A stretch of 64,000 nt of DNA from Deltaproteobacteria bacterium (lineage in GTDB: Bacteria; Desulfobacterota; Desulfobacteria; Desulfobacterales; UBA5852). The notes beneath the pieces were generated by a model. That model saw nothing but the letters and a program-made list of their open reading frames with translations. It searched no databases and had not been told where the DNA came from. A program made the translations under genes and the position numbers. Where the stretch lies: NCBI GenBank assembly GCA_020444045.1, contig JAHLLS010000002.1, positions 186,001-250,000 on the forward strand, given 5' to 3'. Positions 45,030 to 53,606 of the stretch are shown one piece after another (the stretch's first letter is position 1; every line of letters begins with the position of its first letter).

Positions 45030-45428
45030 ATGACTGGCGAGAAGGACTTAGAAAAATTGTTATCATCCATGTCCCCCACACTTTTAGATGGGGAGTATGT
45101 ATTTTGTACATTCACAAACGCCCATTACGGAGACCACTCGGAGCTGGCACCGATTGCCTCTTTTATCGAACCAGAGGGGCTCTCACTGGTTGTGCCAAAA
45201 TCTAAAGCTGACGAACAACGGCTGAGCTACGCGTGTGTTTTTCAGGGGATAACGTTAAGCGTTCATTCCAATCTTGAAGCCGTCGGTCTGACGGCGGCCG
45301 TTTCACGAAAGCTTACCGAACACGGGATAAGTGCCAATGTAATCGCAGGTTATTACCATGATCATATTTTCGTTCAAAAAGAGGCCGCAGAAAAAGCTAT
45401 TGAAGCACTTAACGAATTTGCTTGCTAA
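45030..45428 (+). CDS. ACT-domain protein (COG3602-like)
   Basis: 132 residues. Two ACT-like halves: DGEYVFCTFTNAHYGDHS and GITLSVHSNLEAVGLTAAVS, with GISANVIAGYYHDHIFVQKE in the second. ACT domains bind amino acids and regulate; the stand-alone form is common in cassettes and has no known target. The stop lies at the left edge of attC-like site 2. Confidence 0.8.
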   Translation: MTGEKDLEKLLSSMSPTLLDGEYVFCTFTNAHYGDHSELAPIASFIEPEGLSLVVPKSKADEQRLSYACVFQGITLSVHSNLEAVGLTAAVSRKLTEHGISANVIAGYYHDHIFVQKEAAEKAIEALNEFAC

Positions 45429-45528
45429 TCAATCTCCGGAGCAGACAGGGACAACTTGCGGATTTTCGCGGTAAGGCCGGAATCAGCGCTATTTATTTCC
45501 GCCTGCTGCTCAGCTCAACCGTCAGAGG
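45424..45528 (+). other. attC-like site 2 (degenerate)
   Basis: Stem GAGCAG (45439-45444) and CAGG (45446-45449) pairs with CCTG (45502-45505) and CTGCTC (45506-45511), leaving one unpaired A at 45445, as attC folds do (extrahelical base). Right end GCTCAGCTCAACCGTCAGAGG-like region (GTCAGAGG) resembles a decayed GTTRRRY core. About 105 bp. Less certain than site 1. Confidence 0.45.
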
Positions 45529-45533
45529 TAAGC

Positions 45534-45923
45534 ATGCCACTTGCGAGAGTAGAAGTACGGAAAATTCTTCCTGCAGAAGAGGTTTCTGCGATTATGGACG
45601 CTGTCTATCAAGCTCAGCGCGAAGCTCTAAAAATGCCGGAAGGGGATAGACAGATCCGCTATGTTGAGCACAAGTCGGCGTATTTTTCGGTACCATCCGG
45701 AAAAACCGAGAATTATACTCTTGTTGAAATCACATTATTTCCCGGCCGGTCCCTGAAAGCCAAACGACATCTCTACAAGTCAATTGTCCAACGGTTTGGT
45801 GAGTTGGGAATCGCTCCGTCCGATATTTTCATTGTTCTGTACGAACCGCCCCTGGATAATTGGGGCTTGCGCAGCGGCATGCCAGCATCTGAGGTTGATC
45901 TCGGTTTCAATTTAAACGTGTAA
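45534..45923 (+). CDS. Tautomerase-superfamily protein (MIF/4-OT fold)
   Basis: 129 residues from ATG 45534 (AGAGG 4-5 bp upstream). The N-terminus MPLARVEVRK places Pro2 as the catalytic base after Met removal, the hallmark of the family. Later TLVEITLFPGRSLKAKRHLYK and DIFIVLYEPPLDNWGLRSG match the 4-oxalocrotonate/malonate-semialdehyde tautomerase pattern. Substrate unknown. Confidence 0.88.
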   Translation: MPLARVEVRKILPAEEVSAIMDAVYQAQREALKMPEGDRQIRYVEHKSAYFSVPSGKTENYTLVEITLFPGRSLKAKRHLYKSIVQRFGELGIAPSDIFIVLYEPPLDNWGLRSGMPASEVDLGFNLNV

Positions 45924-46057
45924 AACCTCTAACCAGAAAGTCTTAAAGATACTCGTTCCTCACGCCTCATACCCTTAACAAAAACAAAAGAAGAGAATCA
46001 TAAAGGTTTTATAGATACGGACTTTTCCAAAAACTATTACATTAATTGGAGATATTA

Positions 46058-46597
46058 ATGGTTTGGGTACCTTGGATAAAGACTGAGAGCGAACGGTCAT
46101 CAAGTGAAGAAATAAAGAAATTGTATAACAAAACGCGCAACCCCCTATCTGGCAAGATCTCTGATCTTACTCGAATCACCAGTTTAACTCCAGAAGTCTC
46201 TGAAAATATAAACACCCTTGGATCAGCCGTCTATCGGAATGCAACAGGATTTACGGCACGGGAAAAGGAAATAATTGCGCTGGTCACCTCTTCGTTTATT
46301 GGATGTGTCCATTGAACTGCTAGCCATAGAAAAGCCCTCGGTCGAGCGGCTAAAAATCTTGGCCTTGCGGAACAAGTCACTAAGGATTATACCAAAGCGG
46401 ATTTGAGCAATCGTGAAAAACTTATGGCAGATTTTGCGGTTAAAATTACGCGCTCTCCCGATGCTTGCTGTCCAAACGATATACAGCAGCTTAAAAGCAA
46501 TGGCTTTTCAGACAGAGATATATTGTGTCTTGTAGAGATTGTCGCTTACCAAAATATGAGTACACGAATCATGGAGTCACTTAGCACGATAGATTAG
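46058..46597 (+). CDS. AhpD-like (carboxymuconolactone decarboxylase-fold) protein with in-frame TGA (probable selenoprotein)
   Basis: A 180-codon frame from ATG 46058 (GGAG at 6 bp) to TAG, interrupted only by TGA at 46313-46315 (codon 86). It reads FTAREKEIIALVTSSFIGCVH-U-TASHRKALGRAAK; AhpD and peroxidase-related proteins have Cys-x2-Cys here, so selenocysteine would be the second residue of a C-x2-U redox pair. The downstream half is typical (FSDRDILCLVEIVAYQNMSTR). A SECIS-like hairpin follows. AT-rich codon use. Selenoproteins distantly related to AhpD are known. Alternative: nonsense pseudogene. Confidence 0.8.
46334..46350 (+). promoter_or_regulatory. bSECIS-like hairpin, AhpD-like gene
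   Basis: GCC-CTC-loop GGTC-GAG-(C)-GGC: 6-bp stem with one bulged C; the 4-base apical loop GGUC starts 24 nt after the TGA and contains the G and U expected in bacterial SECIS elements. The flanking TAGCC/GGCTA could extend or compete with it. Confidence 0.55.
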
Positions 46598-46612
46598 CCA
46601 TTCTTAAAAATC

Positions 46613-46855
46613 ATGTTTCGTAGACTATTGAGAACCGTTGTAACTTCATTCTTGTCCGGCGCCGTGCTTTTGGCAATCGGTCTGGTCATTTGGTATGCCA
46701 GGCAGGGGTCTAAAGCGACCCTGCAAGACACCTGTTTTTGGGTTGGATCATCAGTTATTTCATGTAAACTTGGATTTGTCTCAAACAATGCGTTGGCGCA
46801 ATCATCTATTCATTTTTCTGATCGTACTCTCTTCCGTCGCCTATGCCGCCGATAG
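46613..46855 (+). CDS. Short membrane ORF, possibly a cassette-gene remnant
   Basis: 80 residues with one clear membrane helix (SFLSGAVLLAIGLVIWYA) and an N-terminal Arg-rich start (MFRRLLRTVVTS). After about residue 45 the sequence loses its protein-like character, and the frame overlaps the DUF5329 start. No ribosome site. It may be a truncated small membrane protein; low certainty. Confidence 0.3.
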   Translation: MFRRLLRTVVTSFLSGAVLLAIGLVIWYARQGSKATLQDTCFWVGSSVISCKLGFVSNNALAQSSIHFSDRTLFRRLCRR

Positions 46856-47150
46856 CTGCGATACGATGGAGAAAGAGATACGGCACCTCTTTGACCATTT
46901 AGAAAATTCGCCGTGTGAATTCAATCGCAATGGCAAATGGTATACTGCGGAGGAGGCTGCGGCGCACATCCACCAAAAATATCAATACTTGTTAAAAAAA
47001 GGCCTCATTGATTCCACCGAGCAGTTTATCGACCGGGCCGCCTCGGAAAGCAGCCTGAGCGGAAAACCCTATATGGTCAGGTGCGGTGCCTCTGAACCGA
47101 TAAAGAGTTCGATCTGGTTTAAAAACGAATTAGGGCGTTTCAGAAAATAG
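46788..47150 (+). CDS. DUF5329-type periplasmic protein
   Basis: 120 residues from ATG 46788. Signal peptide MRWRNHLFIFLIVLSSVAYA. Features: EIRHLFDHLENSPCEFNRNG, WYTAEEAAAHIHQKYQYLL, FIDRAASESSLSGKPYMVRC, the recognisable DUF5329 pattern with two Cys (possible disulfide). Function unknown; periplasmic. Ribosome site not obvious. Confidence 0.72.
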   Translation: MRWRNHLFIFLIVLSSVAYAADSCDTMEKEIRHLFDHLENSPCEFNRNGKWYTAEEAAAHIHQKYQYLLKKGLIDSTEQFIDRAASESSLSGKPYMVRCGASEPIKSSIWFKNELGRFRK

Positions 47151-47350
47151 GGACATCTCCAAAAGTTCCGGTTTTTTTAAGGATTCAAGGGATCAAGGGT
47201 CCGAGGCTTCGAGTGAATGGCTTAGAAGTTTACGATAGCTGAAAAATTGGCCAAATTCGAATAGACGCTCTTTTGATCTATCTGCAAAAAATATAAAACA
47301 GTCACCACCACGAACATCCAGCTGGGGAAAACGCCAAAAGAAGGCAACGC

Positions 47351-47779
47351 ATGACAACTGATACGGTCATTTCTACAGACAAGTCGAAGCTCGATGTGAC
47401 TCTCATTCACGATTTCCTGCGACGGTCCTACTGGGCCGAAGACATCCCCCTGGCAATCGTACAAAGATCGATCGAAAATTCGCTTTGTTTCGGGGTCTAT
47501 GAAGGTGCGTCTCAAGTGGGTTTTGCCAGGGTGATAACCGACTATGCCACTTTCGGGTATGTAGCGGATGTTTTTATCATCCCGGCAAAACAGAAGCAGG
47601 GCCTTGGGAAAAAATTAATGGCATATATTATGGATTTCCCCGAATTGAAGGGGTTGCGAAGATGGCACCTTTTGACGTTGGATGCACAAAACTTGTACAA
47701 GAAGGTGGGGTTCCGTACACCGACGAATCCTGAACATCACATGGAAAAGCGCAATCCGGGTATCTACAAAAACCAATGA
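47351..47779 (+). CDS. GNAT-family N-acetyltransferase
   Basis: 142 residues. Features: YGYVADVFIIPAKQKQGLGKKLMA-like motif A (Q-x-x-G-L-G-K), reading VFIIPAKQKQGLGKKLMAYI, and HLLTLDAQNLYKKVGF (motif B with N-x-x-L/Y-Y-K-K-V-G-F). Acceptor unknown. Its TGA overlaps the start of the next GNAT gene (ATGA). Confidence 0.87.
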   Translation: MTTDTVISTDKSKLDVTLIHDFLRRSYWAEDIPLAIVQRSIENSLCFGVYEGASQVGFARVITDYATFGYVADVFIIPAKQKQGLGKKLMAYIMDFPELKGLRRWHLLTLDAQNLYKKVGFRTPTNPEHHMEKRNPGIYKNQ

Positions 47780-48225
47780 TTATCATGCGAACGTCAAACA
47801 CCCACCGCGACTTCTTAACCCTTACGCGCGAGCTGGATGCCGAGCTGAAAGGGATATACGGTCCCTTGCAGGCGGTCTACGACCAGCATAATGTGATCGA
47901 TCCCATCGATACCGCTATGGTGGGCTATGTGGACGGCGAACCGGTGACATGTGGTTGCTTCAAGACGATCGACACCGAACGCGTCGAAATCAAAAGGCTT
48001 TATGTAAAGCCAAATTTTCGACGAAAGGGGTTTTCGTCAGAAGTTCTCCAGGCCTTGGAGGCATGGGCGGTGGAACTGGGGTATGCTGCCGCATTGCTCG
48101 AAACCGGTAAAAGGCAACCGGAAGCCATAGGGCTTTACCGGAAGTTTGGTTACCAGATCATCGCAAACTATGGCCCCTACCGGGGGATGGAAAACAGCCT
48201 CTGCATGCAAAAGTTGCTTTCCTGA
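47776..48225 (+). CDS. GNAT-family N-acetyltransferase
   Basis: 149 residues. Motif A: VEIKRLYVKPNFRRKGFSSE (R/Q-x-x-G-x-G/A loop); then LGYAAALLETGKRQPEAIGL and YRKFGYQIIANYGPY. Closest in character to small-molecule (e.g. phosphinothricin- or DapX-like) GNATs. Start ATG overlaps the previous stop; ATG at 47785 also possible. Confidence 0.87.
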   Translation: MIIMRTSNTHRDFLTLTRELDAELKGIYGPLQAVYDQHNVIDPIDTAMVGYVDGEPVTCGCFKTIDTERVEIKRLYVKPNFRRKGFSSEVLQALEAWAVELGYAAALLETGKRQPEAIGLYRKFGYQIIANYGPYRGMENSLCMQKLLS

Positions 48226-48265
48226 TATGGCCTCTGCCGATTCCCTCCTCCTTTATTGACAAACG

Positions 48266-49465
48266 TCACTCGGCCCGCAGCGCTTCGATAGGGTCCAGAC
48301 CGGCCGCGTGGCGGGCCGGCAGCACCCCCGCCAAAAGGCCGATCAGCGACGCCAGCCCTTCCGCCAGGAGCACATAGCTCCAGGATGTATGCGTGGGCAG
48401 GGCCGGCACGATCCTGCCCAACAGCCAGGCACCGCCGGCGCCGATCACCAGCCCCGCCAGCCCCCCCAGGCTGGCCAGCACGATGGCCTCACCGATAAAA
48501 AGAGACAAAATCTGACGCCGGCCGGCACCCAGGGCGCGCAGCAAACCGATCTCCGATTTTCGTTCGTTGACCGCAATGGTCATGATCGTCAGGATGCCCA
48601 CCCCGCCCACCAGCAGGGATATGCCGCCCAAGGCACCCACAGCCATGGTGAGAATGTTGAGAATAGAGCCCAGCACCTCCAGCATCTGGTCCTGGGTGAT
48701 GATGGTGAAGTCTTCGGACCCGTGGCGATCGATCAGCATCTGTCGGGCACGACGCGCCACATCGGACGAGCGGCTGCCCTCGGCGTACAACAGGTCGATC
48801 TCCATCAGGCTGTCGCGGTTGAAAAGGGCCAGGGCGCGCGCAGCCGGGATGAACACGGCGTCGTCCAGGTCGAACCCCAGCATCTGCCCTTTGGATTCCA
48901 TGACCCCCAGCACGCGATAATGCTCGCTGCCGATACGGACGCGCCGACCCAGCGGATTGGCACTGCCGAAAAGTTCGGTTCGCACCTTGCTGCCGAGGGC
49001 GGCAAACGCCCGTGCGACCCGGGGATCGTCTTCCGGCAGAAAACGACCCTGGGCCACCCGCATCTGCCAGACCTCAGGCACGGCGGACCCGACGCCAAAC
49101 ACAAAGGTCCGCCGGCTGCGCGAGCCATACTCCACCGCCGCATTGCCCTGGACCACCGGAACCGAAGCCACCACCCGCGGCAGGCGTTTCAAAGCAATGG
49201 CATCGTCGAGACTCAAAGGGCGCACATTGCTGATCACGGCCCCCGAAAAGCCGGTCGTGGAGGTTTTACCCGGTGTAATGCCGATGAGATTGGTGCCGAA
49301 CTGGGTAAATTCCGCCAGGACGAAGCGATGGACCCCCTCCCCGAGAGAGGTCAGCAGCACCACGGCGGCAATCCCCACGGCGATCCCCAACGCGGTCAAC
49401 CCGCTGCGCATGGGCTGCCCCACCAGGCCCTGCAGGGCAAATTTGGTCGCATCACGAATCAGCAT
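48266..49465 (-). CDS. MacB-type ABC exporter permease 2
   Basis: 399 residues. N-terminal helix after MLIRDATKFALQGLVGQPMR, periplasmic MacB-PCD domain, then three C-terminal helices with the FtsX signature IMTIAVNERKSEIGLLRALGAG and IVLASLGGLAGLVIGAGGAW. Separated from permease 1 by a copy of the dispersed repeat. Pairs with the ATPase and adaptor upstream. Confidence 0.9.
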   Translation of the reverse strand: MLIRDATKFALQGLVGQPMRSGLTALGIAVGIAAVVLLTSLGEGVHRFVLAEFTQFGTNLIGITPGKTSTTGFSGAVISNVRPLSLDDAIALKRLPRVVASVPVVQGNAAVEYGSRSRRTFVFGVGSAVPEVWQMRVAQGRFLPEDDPRVARAFAALGSKVRTELFGSANPLGRRVRIGSEHYRVLGVMESKGQMLGFDLDDAVFIPAARALALFNRDSLMEIDLLYAEGSRSSDVARRARQMLIDRHGSEDFTIITQDQMLEVLGSILNILTMAVGALGGISLLVGGVGILTIMTIAVNERKSEIGLLRALGAGRRQILSLFIGEAIVLASLGGLAGLVIGAGGAWLLGRIVPALPTHTSWSYVLLAEGLASLIGLLAGVLPARHAAGLDPIEALRAE

Positions 49466-49540
49466 AAAAAATGCCTTTTTTTAATGCAGCGTGTTCTTCT
49501 GTCATCGTGCTTGAAATCATCAATACACTGGTTTTTTAAG

Positions 49541-49647
49541 GGGTTTGGTTTCCCTTTGTCACGAGGCCGAGCATCATTGCGGTGATCGATAAAGACGCGA
49601 CGACTGTCTGAGTCCCGCGATAAGCGGGGCGAGTTCCGGCGCATCCG
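49541..49647 (-). repeat. Dispersed intergenic repeat, copy C (partial)
   Basis: Shares TTTGGTTTCCCTTTGTC, GGCCGAGCATC and GCGACGACTGTCTGAGTCCC with copies A, B and D; the right half is degenerate. It fills the gap between the two permease genes and abuts the first permease's stop. Strand given as the operon's; the element's blocks run in the + orientation. Confidence 0.6.
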
Positions 49648-50853
49648 TTAGCGGCGGGACAACGCCGCCACCGGATCCAGCCGTGCCGCGCGCCGTGCCG
49701 GCATCACCCCGAAAACGAGCCCGGACGCCAGGGCCACCCCCACCGCGGCCAGCAGTGCCCAGCCTGGCGCGGCCATGGGAAAATTCGGAAAAAACCGCTC
49801 GGCCAGCAGCAGACCGCCGCCGGCCAGCAGCAGACCCAGGGCCGCTCCCACCAGCGAGAGCATGGCCGACTCGGAGAGAAAAAGGCGCAGGATCTGGCCG
49901 CCCGGCGCCCCCAGGGCCTTTAAGAGACCGATCTCTCCAGTGCGCTGAGACACCGCCACCAGCATGACGTTCATAATCAGGATGCCGGCCACCGCCAGGC
50001 TGATGGCGGCTATCCCGGCCACGGCCAGCGTCAGGGTCTTGAAGATGCGATCGAAGGTCGCCAACATGGCATCCTGGGTGATGACCGTGATGTCGTCCTC
50101 TCCGTCGTGCCTCTCCCGAATAATGTCCAGTACGGCCTTCTTGGCCCGAGGGATGGCATCCCGTCCCCGGGCCTGCACCAGGATGCGAAACAGGGAGACC
50201 CGGTTAAACAGGGCGGAAGCCGACGCCACCGGGATGATGGCCACATCGCTGATGTCCACTCCCAGGGACTGGCCTTTGGGGGCCAGTGCACCGATTACCC
50301 GAAAACGACGTTCCCCGATGCGCACAAAGCGGCCCAGCGGGGACGTGTTGCCGAAAAGCTCTGTTTTCAGCTTGTGCCCCAGAACGCAATGCGCTTCGGC
50401 GCGGCTGGCTTCGCCCGCCGGCAGAAAACGCCCCTGGGCCATGGAGAGATTGCGCACCTCGGCCATGGCCGCGGTGGTTCCCAGGATGACTGTTTCACGT
50501 GAGAGCCCGTCGCGGGTCACGGGCGCCGACCCCACCATGACCGGTGCCACCCGACGCACGGCGCTGCTGCGCAAAAGCGCCAGGGCGTCCTCCAGGGTCA
50601 AATCGCGCGGTGTTTCCCCAAAAAGGGGCGGCGGCCCGCCGGTGGTTTCCGAACGGCCGGGAAGGACGATCAGAAGATGGGTTCCCAGAGAGGTGAATTC
50701 CTGCGTCACATACCGCCGGGCGCCTTCGCCGAGGGCCGTCAGCAGCACCACCGACGCCACCCCGATGGCCATGGCCAGCAGCATCAATCCGGTTCGCAGG
50801 GGGTAGCCGCGCAGGGACCGGAAGGCGAAGCCCAGCGTATCGTCAATTTTCAC
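49648..50853 (-). CDS. MacB-type ABC exporter permease 1
   Basis: 401 residues. Same architecture as permease 2: helix after LRTGLMLLAMAIGVASVVLL, periplasmic domain, and FtsX signature VSQRTGEIGLLKALGAPGGQI. ATG overlaps the ATPase stop (50850-50853). Two paralogous permeases (about a third identical by eye) suggest a heterodimer. Confidence 0.9.
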   Translation of the reverse strand: MKIDDTLGFAFRSLRGYPLRTGLMLLAMAIGVASVVLLTALGEGARRYVTQEFTSLGTHLLIVLPGRSETTGGPPPLFGETPRDLTLEDALALLRSSAVRRVAPVMVGSAPVTRDGLSRETVILGTTAAMAEVRNLSMAQGRFLPAGEASRAEAHCVLGHKLKTELFGNTSPLGRFVRIGERRFRVIGALAPKGQSLGVDISDVAIIPVASASALFNRVSLFRILVQARGRDAIPRAKKAVLDIIRERHDGEDDITVITQDAMLATFDRIFKTLTLAVAGIAAISLAVAGILIMNVMLVAVSQRTGEIGLLKALGAPGGQILRLFLSESAMLSLVGAALGLLLAGGGLLLAERFFPNFPMAAPGWALLAAVGVALASGLVFGVMPARRAARLDPVAALSRR

Positions 50854-51530
50854 GGCGCCCTCCGGCGGTCGTCCTCGATACGGCCGTCCAGCATGCGCAC
50901 CTGGCGGCCGGTGCGTTGCCCGAGTTCCGGGTCGTGCGTGACGATGACCACCGTCATGCCGGCCCGGTTGAGCCCCTCGATGGTCTCGATCACATCATTG
51001 CCCGAAGCGCGGTCCAGGTTGCCGGTGGGTTCGTCCGCCAGGATAATGGCCGGCTGCATGATGGTGGCCCGTGCGATGGCCACGCGCTGACGCTGCCCCC
51101 CGGAAAGCTGGTCCGGACGGTGGCGGGCCCGGTCCGCAAGCCCCAGTCGTTCTAAAGCCTCGGCCACGCGCGCCTTACGCTGGCCGGCCGCGACCCCGGC
51201 CAGCGTAAGCGGCAATTCGACATTTTCCGCGGCGGTCAATCGGGGGATCAAGTGAAAAAACTGGAAGATGAAACCGATCTTGTGCCGACGAATGTCGGCC
51301 TGCTTCCGTTCGCCCAGTTCGGTGGTATCAATGCCTTCCAACCGATAAACACCGTTGTCCGGACGGTCGAGCAGCCCCAGGATATTGAGCAGGGTGGATT
51401 TGCCCGACCCGGAGGGGCCCATGATGGAGACGTACTCGCCCGGCTGGACGGTCAGATCCACCTTGCGCAATGCATAAACCGTCTCTTCCCCCACCTGGAA
51501 AACGCGCTCGACCTGTTCCAGACAAATCAC
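50850..51530 (-). CDS. ABC exporter ATPase (MacB/LolD type)
   Basis: 226 residues from GTG 51530, which has GGAGGA 7 bp upstream and overlaps the adaptor stop (GTGA). Walker A GPSGSGKSTLLN, Q-loop, signature LSGGQRQRV and Walker B IILADEPTGNLD are intact. A longer frame to 51602 has no ribosome site. Confidence 0.92.
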   Translation of the reverse strand: MICLEQVERVFQVGEETVYALRKVDLTVQPGEYVSIMGPSGSGKSTLLNILGLLDRPDNGVYRLEGIDTTELGERKQADIRRHKIGFIFQFFHLIPRLTAAENVELPLTLAGVAAGQRKARVAEALERLGLADRARHRPDQLSGGQRQRVAIARATIMQPAIILADEPTGNLDRASGNDVIETIEGLNRAGMTVVIVTHDPELGQRTGRQVRMLDGRIEDDRRRAP

Positions 51531-52687
51531 GGCGCTTCCTCCAGCCGCGCGGCCGCGGCCCCGTCTTTTAAATCCGGATTGTCCACATTGACGACCACCC
51601 ATTCGTCCGGCGACACACCTTCCAGCACCTCGCTCCAGTCCCAGTTGGACAGGCCGATGCGGATGCTGCGGGCCGCCAGTCGGCCTTCCCCGGGCATAAA
51701 AACATAAACGCGTCGGCCGTCCATCACCGCCTCGGTGGGCACCCGCACCACGTCTTGGCGCACGTCGAGAATCACCTCGATATCCGCACTGTAGCCGGCC
51801 AGAAGGTTTTTCCCTTCCGGCGCCTGGTCGAAGACCACCTCCACGTCCACGGTGCGGGCCTGCTTCTCGACGTCCAGGACGTAATCCGCAATCCGGCGCA
51901 CACGTCCCGCAAAGTGCTCGTCCCGGAAAGCATCCATGCTGATGCGGGCCGGCATGCCCACCTGGATGTCGGCGGCGTCCACTTCGTCAATCGGCGCCGT
52001 TACGTAGAAGCAGGCGTTGTCGATGATATCCACCACGGGGGGCGTGGGCACCCCCAACGGCGATGGTGTCACGAATTCGAAGCGCTCACCGTTGATCTCG
52101 GCAATCACCCCGTCAAAAGGCGCCAGCAAGCGGGTGCGTTCCAGGTTGGCCTGGGCCACGGCCTGCTGCGCCTCCCGGACGCTGATCTCGCTGCGGGCCG
52201 CGGTGCAATCGGCCTGCAGGGCGGCCGCTTCGGCCTTAGCGTTGTCGACCCGCTCTTCGGTGGCGACATCCTGCTTCCGTAATGTCTTCAGGCGGTCCGC
52301 GTTGCGCTGGGACACCCCGGCCCGGAGGCAGGCCGAACGGGCACGGCTGCTGGCGGAGACGACCTGCCGCTCCGCCAGCGCGAACTGAGCTTTCAGGTCC
52401 TCGTTCCAGATTTCCAGCAAAAGCTGCCCTTCCGTGACGGCATCCCCTTCATGGATCGGCAGTTGGGCAATCTGGCCACCGACGCTCGGCGAAAGCTTGG
52501 CCCTGCGGCAGGCCTTGACCGTGCCGGCCCTGGTATTGGCGACCGTGCGCTCCACCGTTCCACGCGTGACCGCCTTGACGACGACCTCCAGGGGTTTGGG
52601 CCGCGTGGCCCGCCAGATGCCGTAGCCTGCAGCGGTGACCACAAGCAGGGCGATGACCCATTTCAAAAAATGACGCGGCAGAGACAT
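51527..52687 (-). CDS. HlyD/MacA-type periplasmic adaptor
   Basis: 386 residues from ATG 52687. N-terminal anchor MSLPRHFLKWVIALLVVTAAGYG. Lipoyl halves LSPSVGGQIAQLPIHEGD and LLAPFDGVIAEINGERF flank a coiled coil (about 90-160). Beta-barrel and C-terminal segments include AGYSADIEVILDVRQDVVRVP. MacA-like, longer at the C-terminus. Leads the ABC operon: adaptor, ATPase, permease 1, permease 2. Confidence 0.9.
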   Translation of the reverse strand: MSLPRHFLKWVIALLVVTAAGYGIWRATRPKPLEVVVKAVTRGTVERTVANTRAGTVKACRRAKLSPSVGGQIAQLPIHEGDAVTEGQLLLEIWNEDLKAQFALAERQVVSASSRARSACLRAGVSQRNADRLKTLRKQDVATEERVDNAKAEAAALQADCTAARSEISVREAQQAVAQANLERTRLLAPFDGVIAEINGERFEFVTPSPLGVPTPPVVDIIDNACFYVTAPIDEVDAADIQVGMPARISMDAFRDEHFAGRVRRIADYVLDVEKQARTVDVEVVFDQAPEGKNLLAGYSADIEVILDVRQDVVRVPTEAVMDGRRVYVFMPGEGRLAARSIRIGLSNWDWSEVLEGVSPDEWVVVNVDNPDLKDGAAAARLEEAP

Positions 52688-53231
52688 GGCAATTCCATTT
52701 TCGGGTTGTGCGGTTGGCGGCAACGAAATGACAAACAGCGACGATTCCATGAAGGGTCAGGCCGCACGTTCGCAGCACATCAGGCGGCAGCCTTAGAAAA
52801 CCAGTCAATTGTTTTGAATCACTCCGGACAAGGTGAAACATTAGGAGATTCATAACCAAAGATCAACGATTCCCTTAGGTAGCCGTCTTGAATGGGGTTT
52901 GAAAAAGGTTTTTTGAAAGTATGGTTTTTTTATTTTTCTTTGTCCCGCGCCGAGCATCGGCGTTGCGGACGGAAATAAGCGCGCGGACTGCTTGAGCCCG
53001 CCGCAAGGCGGGTGAGTTTCCGCGCCCTCCGGCCGCAGCGACGACGCACAGGATAAAGCGGGACACGGGCGTGTTCTTTTGCTTCGTTTTCTTCTCACAT
53101 GAAAGAAAATGAAGAAACCCTTTCAGAAAAGCACCCCGGATCGGTCAAACCTCTCCGGGTCCTCCACCAGAGGTCGCGGGTTTAGGATAAAATTAAGGTC
53201 CGGACAGCCGACAGGGCCTGCCATCACATGA
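52688..53231. other. Intergenic region with full dispersed repeat
   Basis: About 540 bp dominated by copy D (52922-53188). The part before it has no gene with a ribosome site; the repeat itself produces peptide-like shadows in several frames, which I exclude. Confidence 0.6.
52922..53188 (+). repeat. Dispersed intergenic repeat, copy D (full length)
   Basis: Same block order as copy B: GTCCCGCGCCGAGCATCGGC, GCGCGCGGACTGCTTGAG, hairpin GCCCGCC/GGCGGG (52996-53013), GAGTTTCCGCG, AAGCGGGACACGGGCG, TTCTTTTGCTTCGTTTTCTT, CACATGAAAGAAAATGAAG, then CTCCACCAGAGG and TTTAGG. Confidence 0.85.
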
Positions 53232-53606
53232 TTATACCAGCGTCACAACGGCAATTTCGGGAAAGCAATTGAAGCGAACCGGGTAGACCCGGTCGATTTC
53301 CCCGGTGCCGTTTTTTTCGTGGACGTAGTCCCCGGTGCAGACAACGACATCCCGGGGGATCCGGTTGACTCGCCGGACGACATCATCGACGACCGACAGG
53401 GGAACCAGAAATCCATGGTGCAGGTCAGTCAGGTGCACGATGCGAAAACCCTTAAAGGCCCGCGGGAGGTTGGGAATGTGAATTTGATAGCGGGTTTTGA
53501 GAATCATCTGGTGTTCGATGAAAACGGGGTAGCAGGCGGCCGCGCCTACCACCCCGGCACCGAATAGATAACGAAGGAAGCGTCTTCGCGAAGCGATCAT
53601 TGGCAA
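53232..53606 (-). pseudogene. Metallophosphoesterase with large internal deletion
   Basis: 124 residues. The N-terminal two thirds are a normal YkuE-type opening: twin-arginine-like RRRFLRYLFGAGVVGAAACY, then FRIVHLTDLHHG (first metal motif) and VCTGDYVHEKNG (second). The next segment jumps directly to VRFNCFPEIAVVTLV, which is the usual end of calcineurin-like phosphoesterases (PVRFNCPPEI-like). The central GNHD and later histidine motifs are missing. The frame is intact, so an in-frame deletion of roughly 150 residues is the simplest reading. Probably inactive. Confidence 0.7.
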
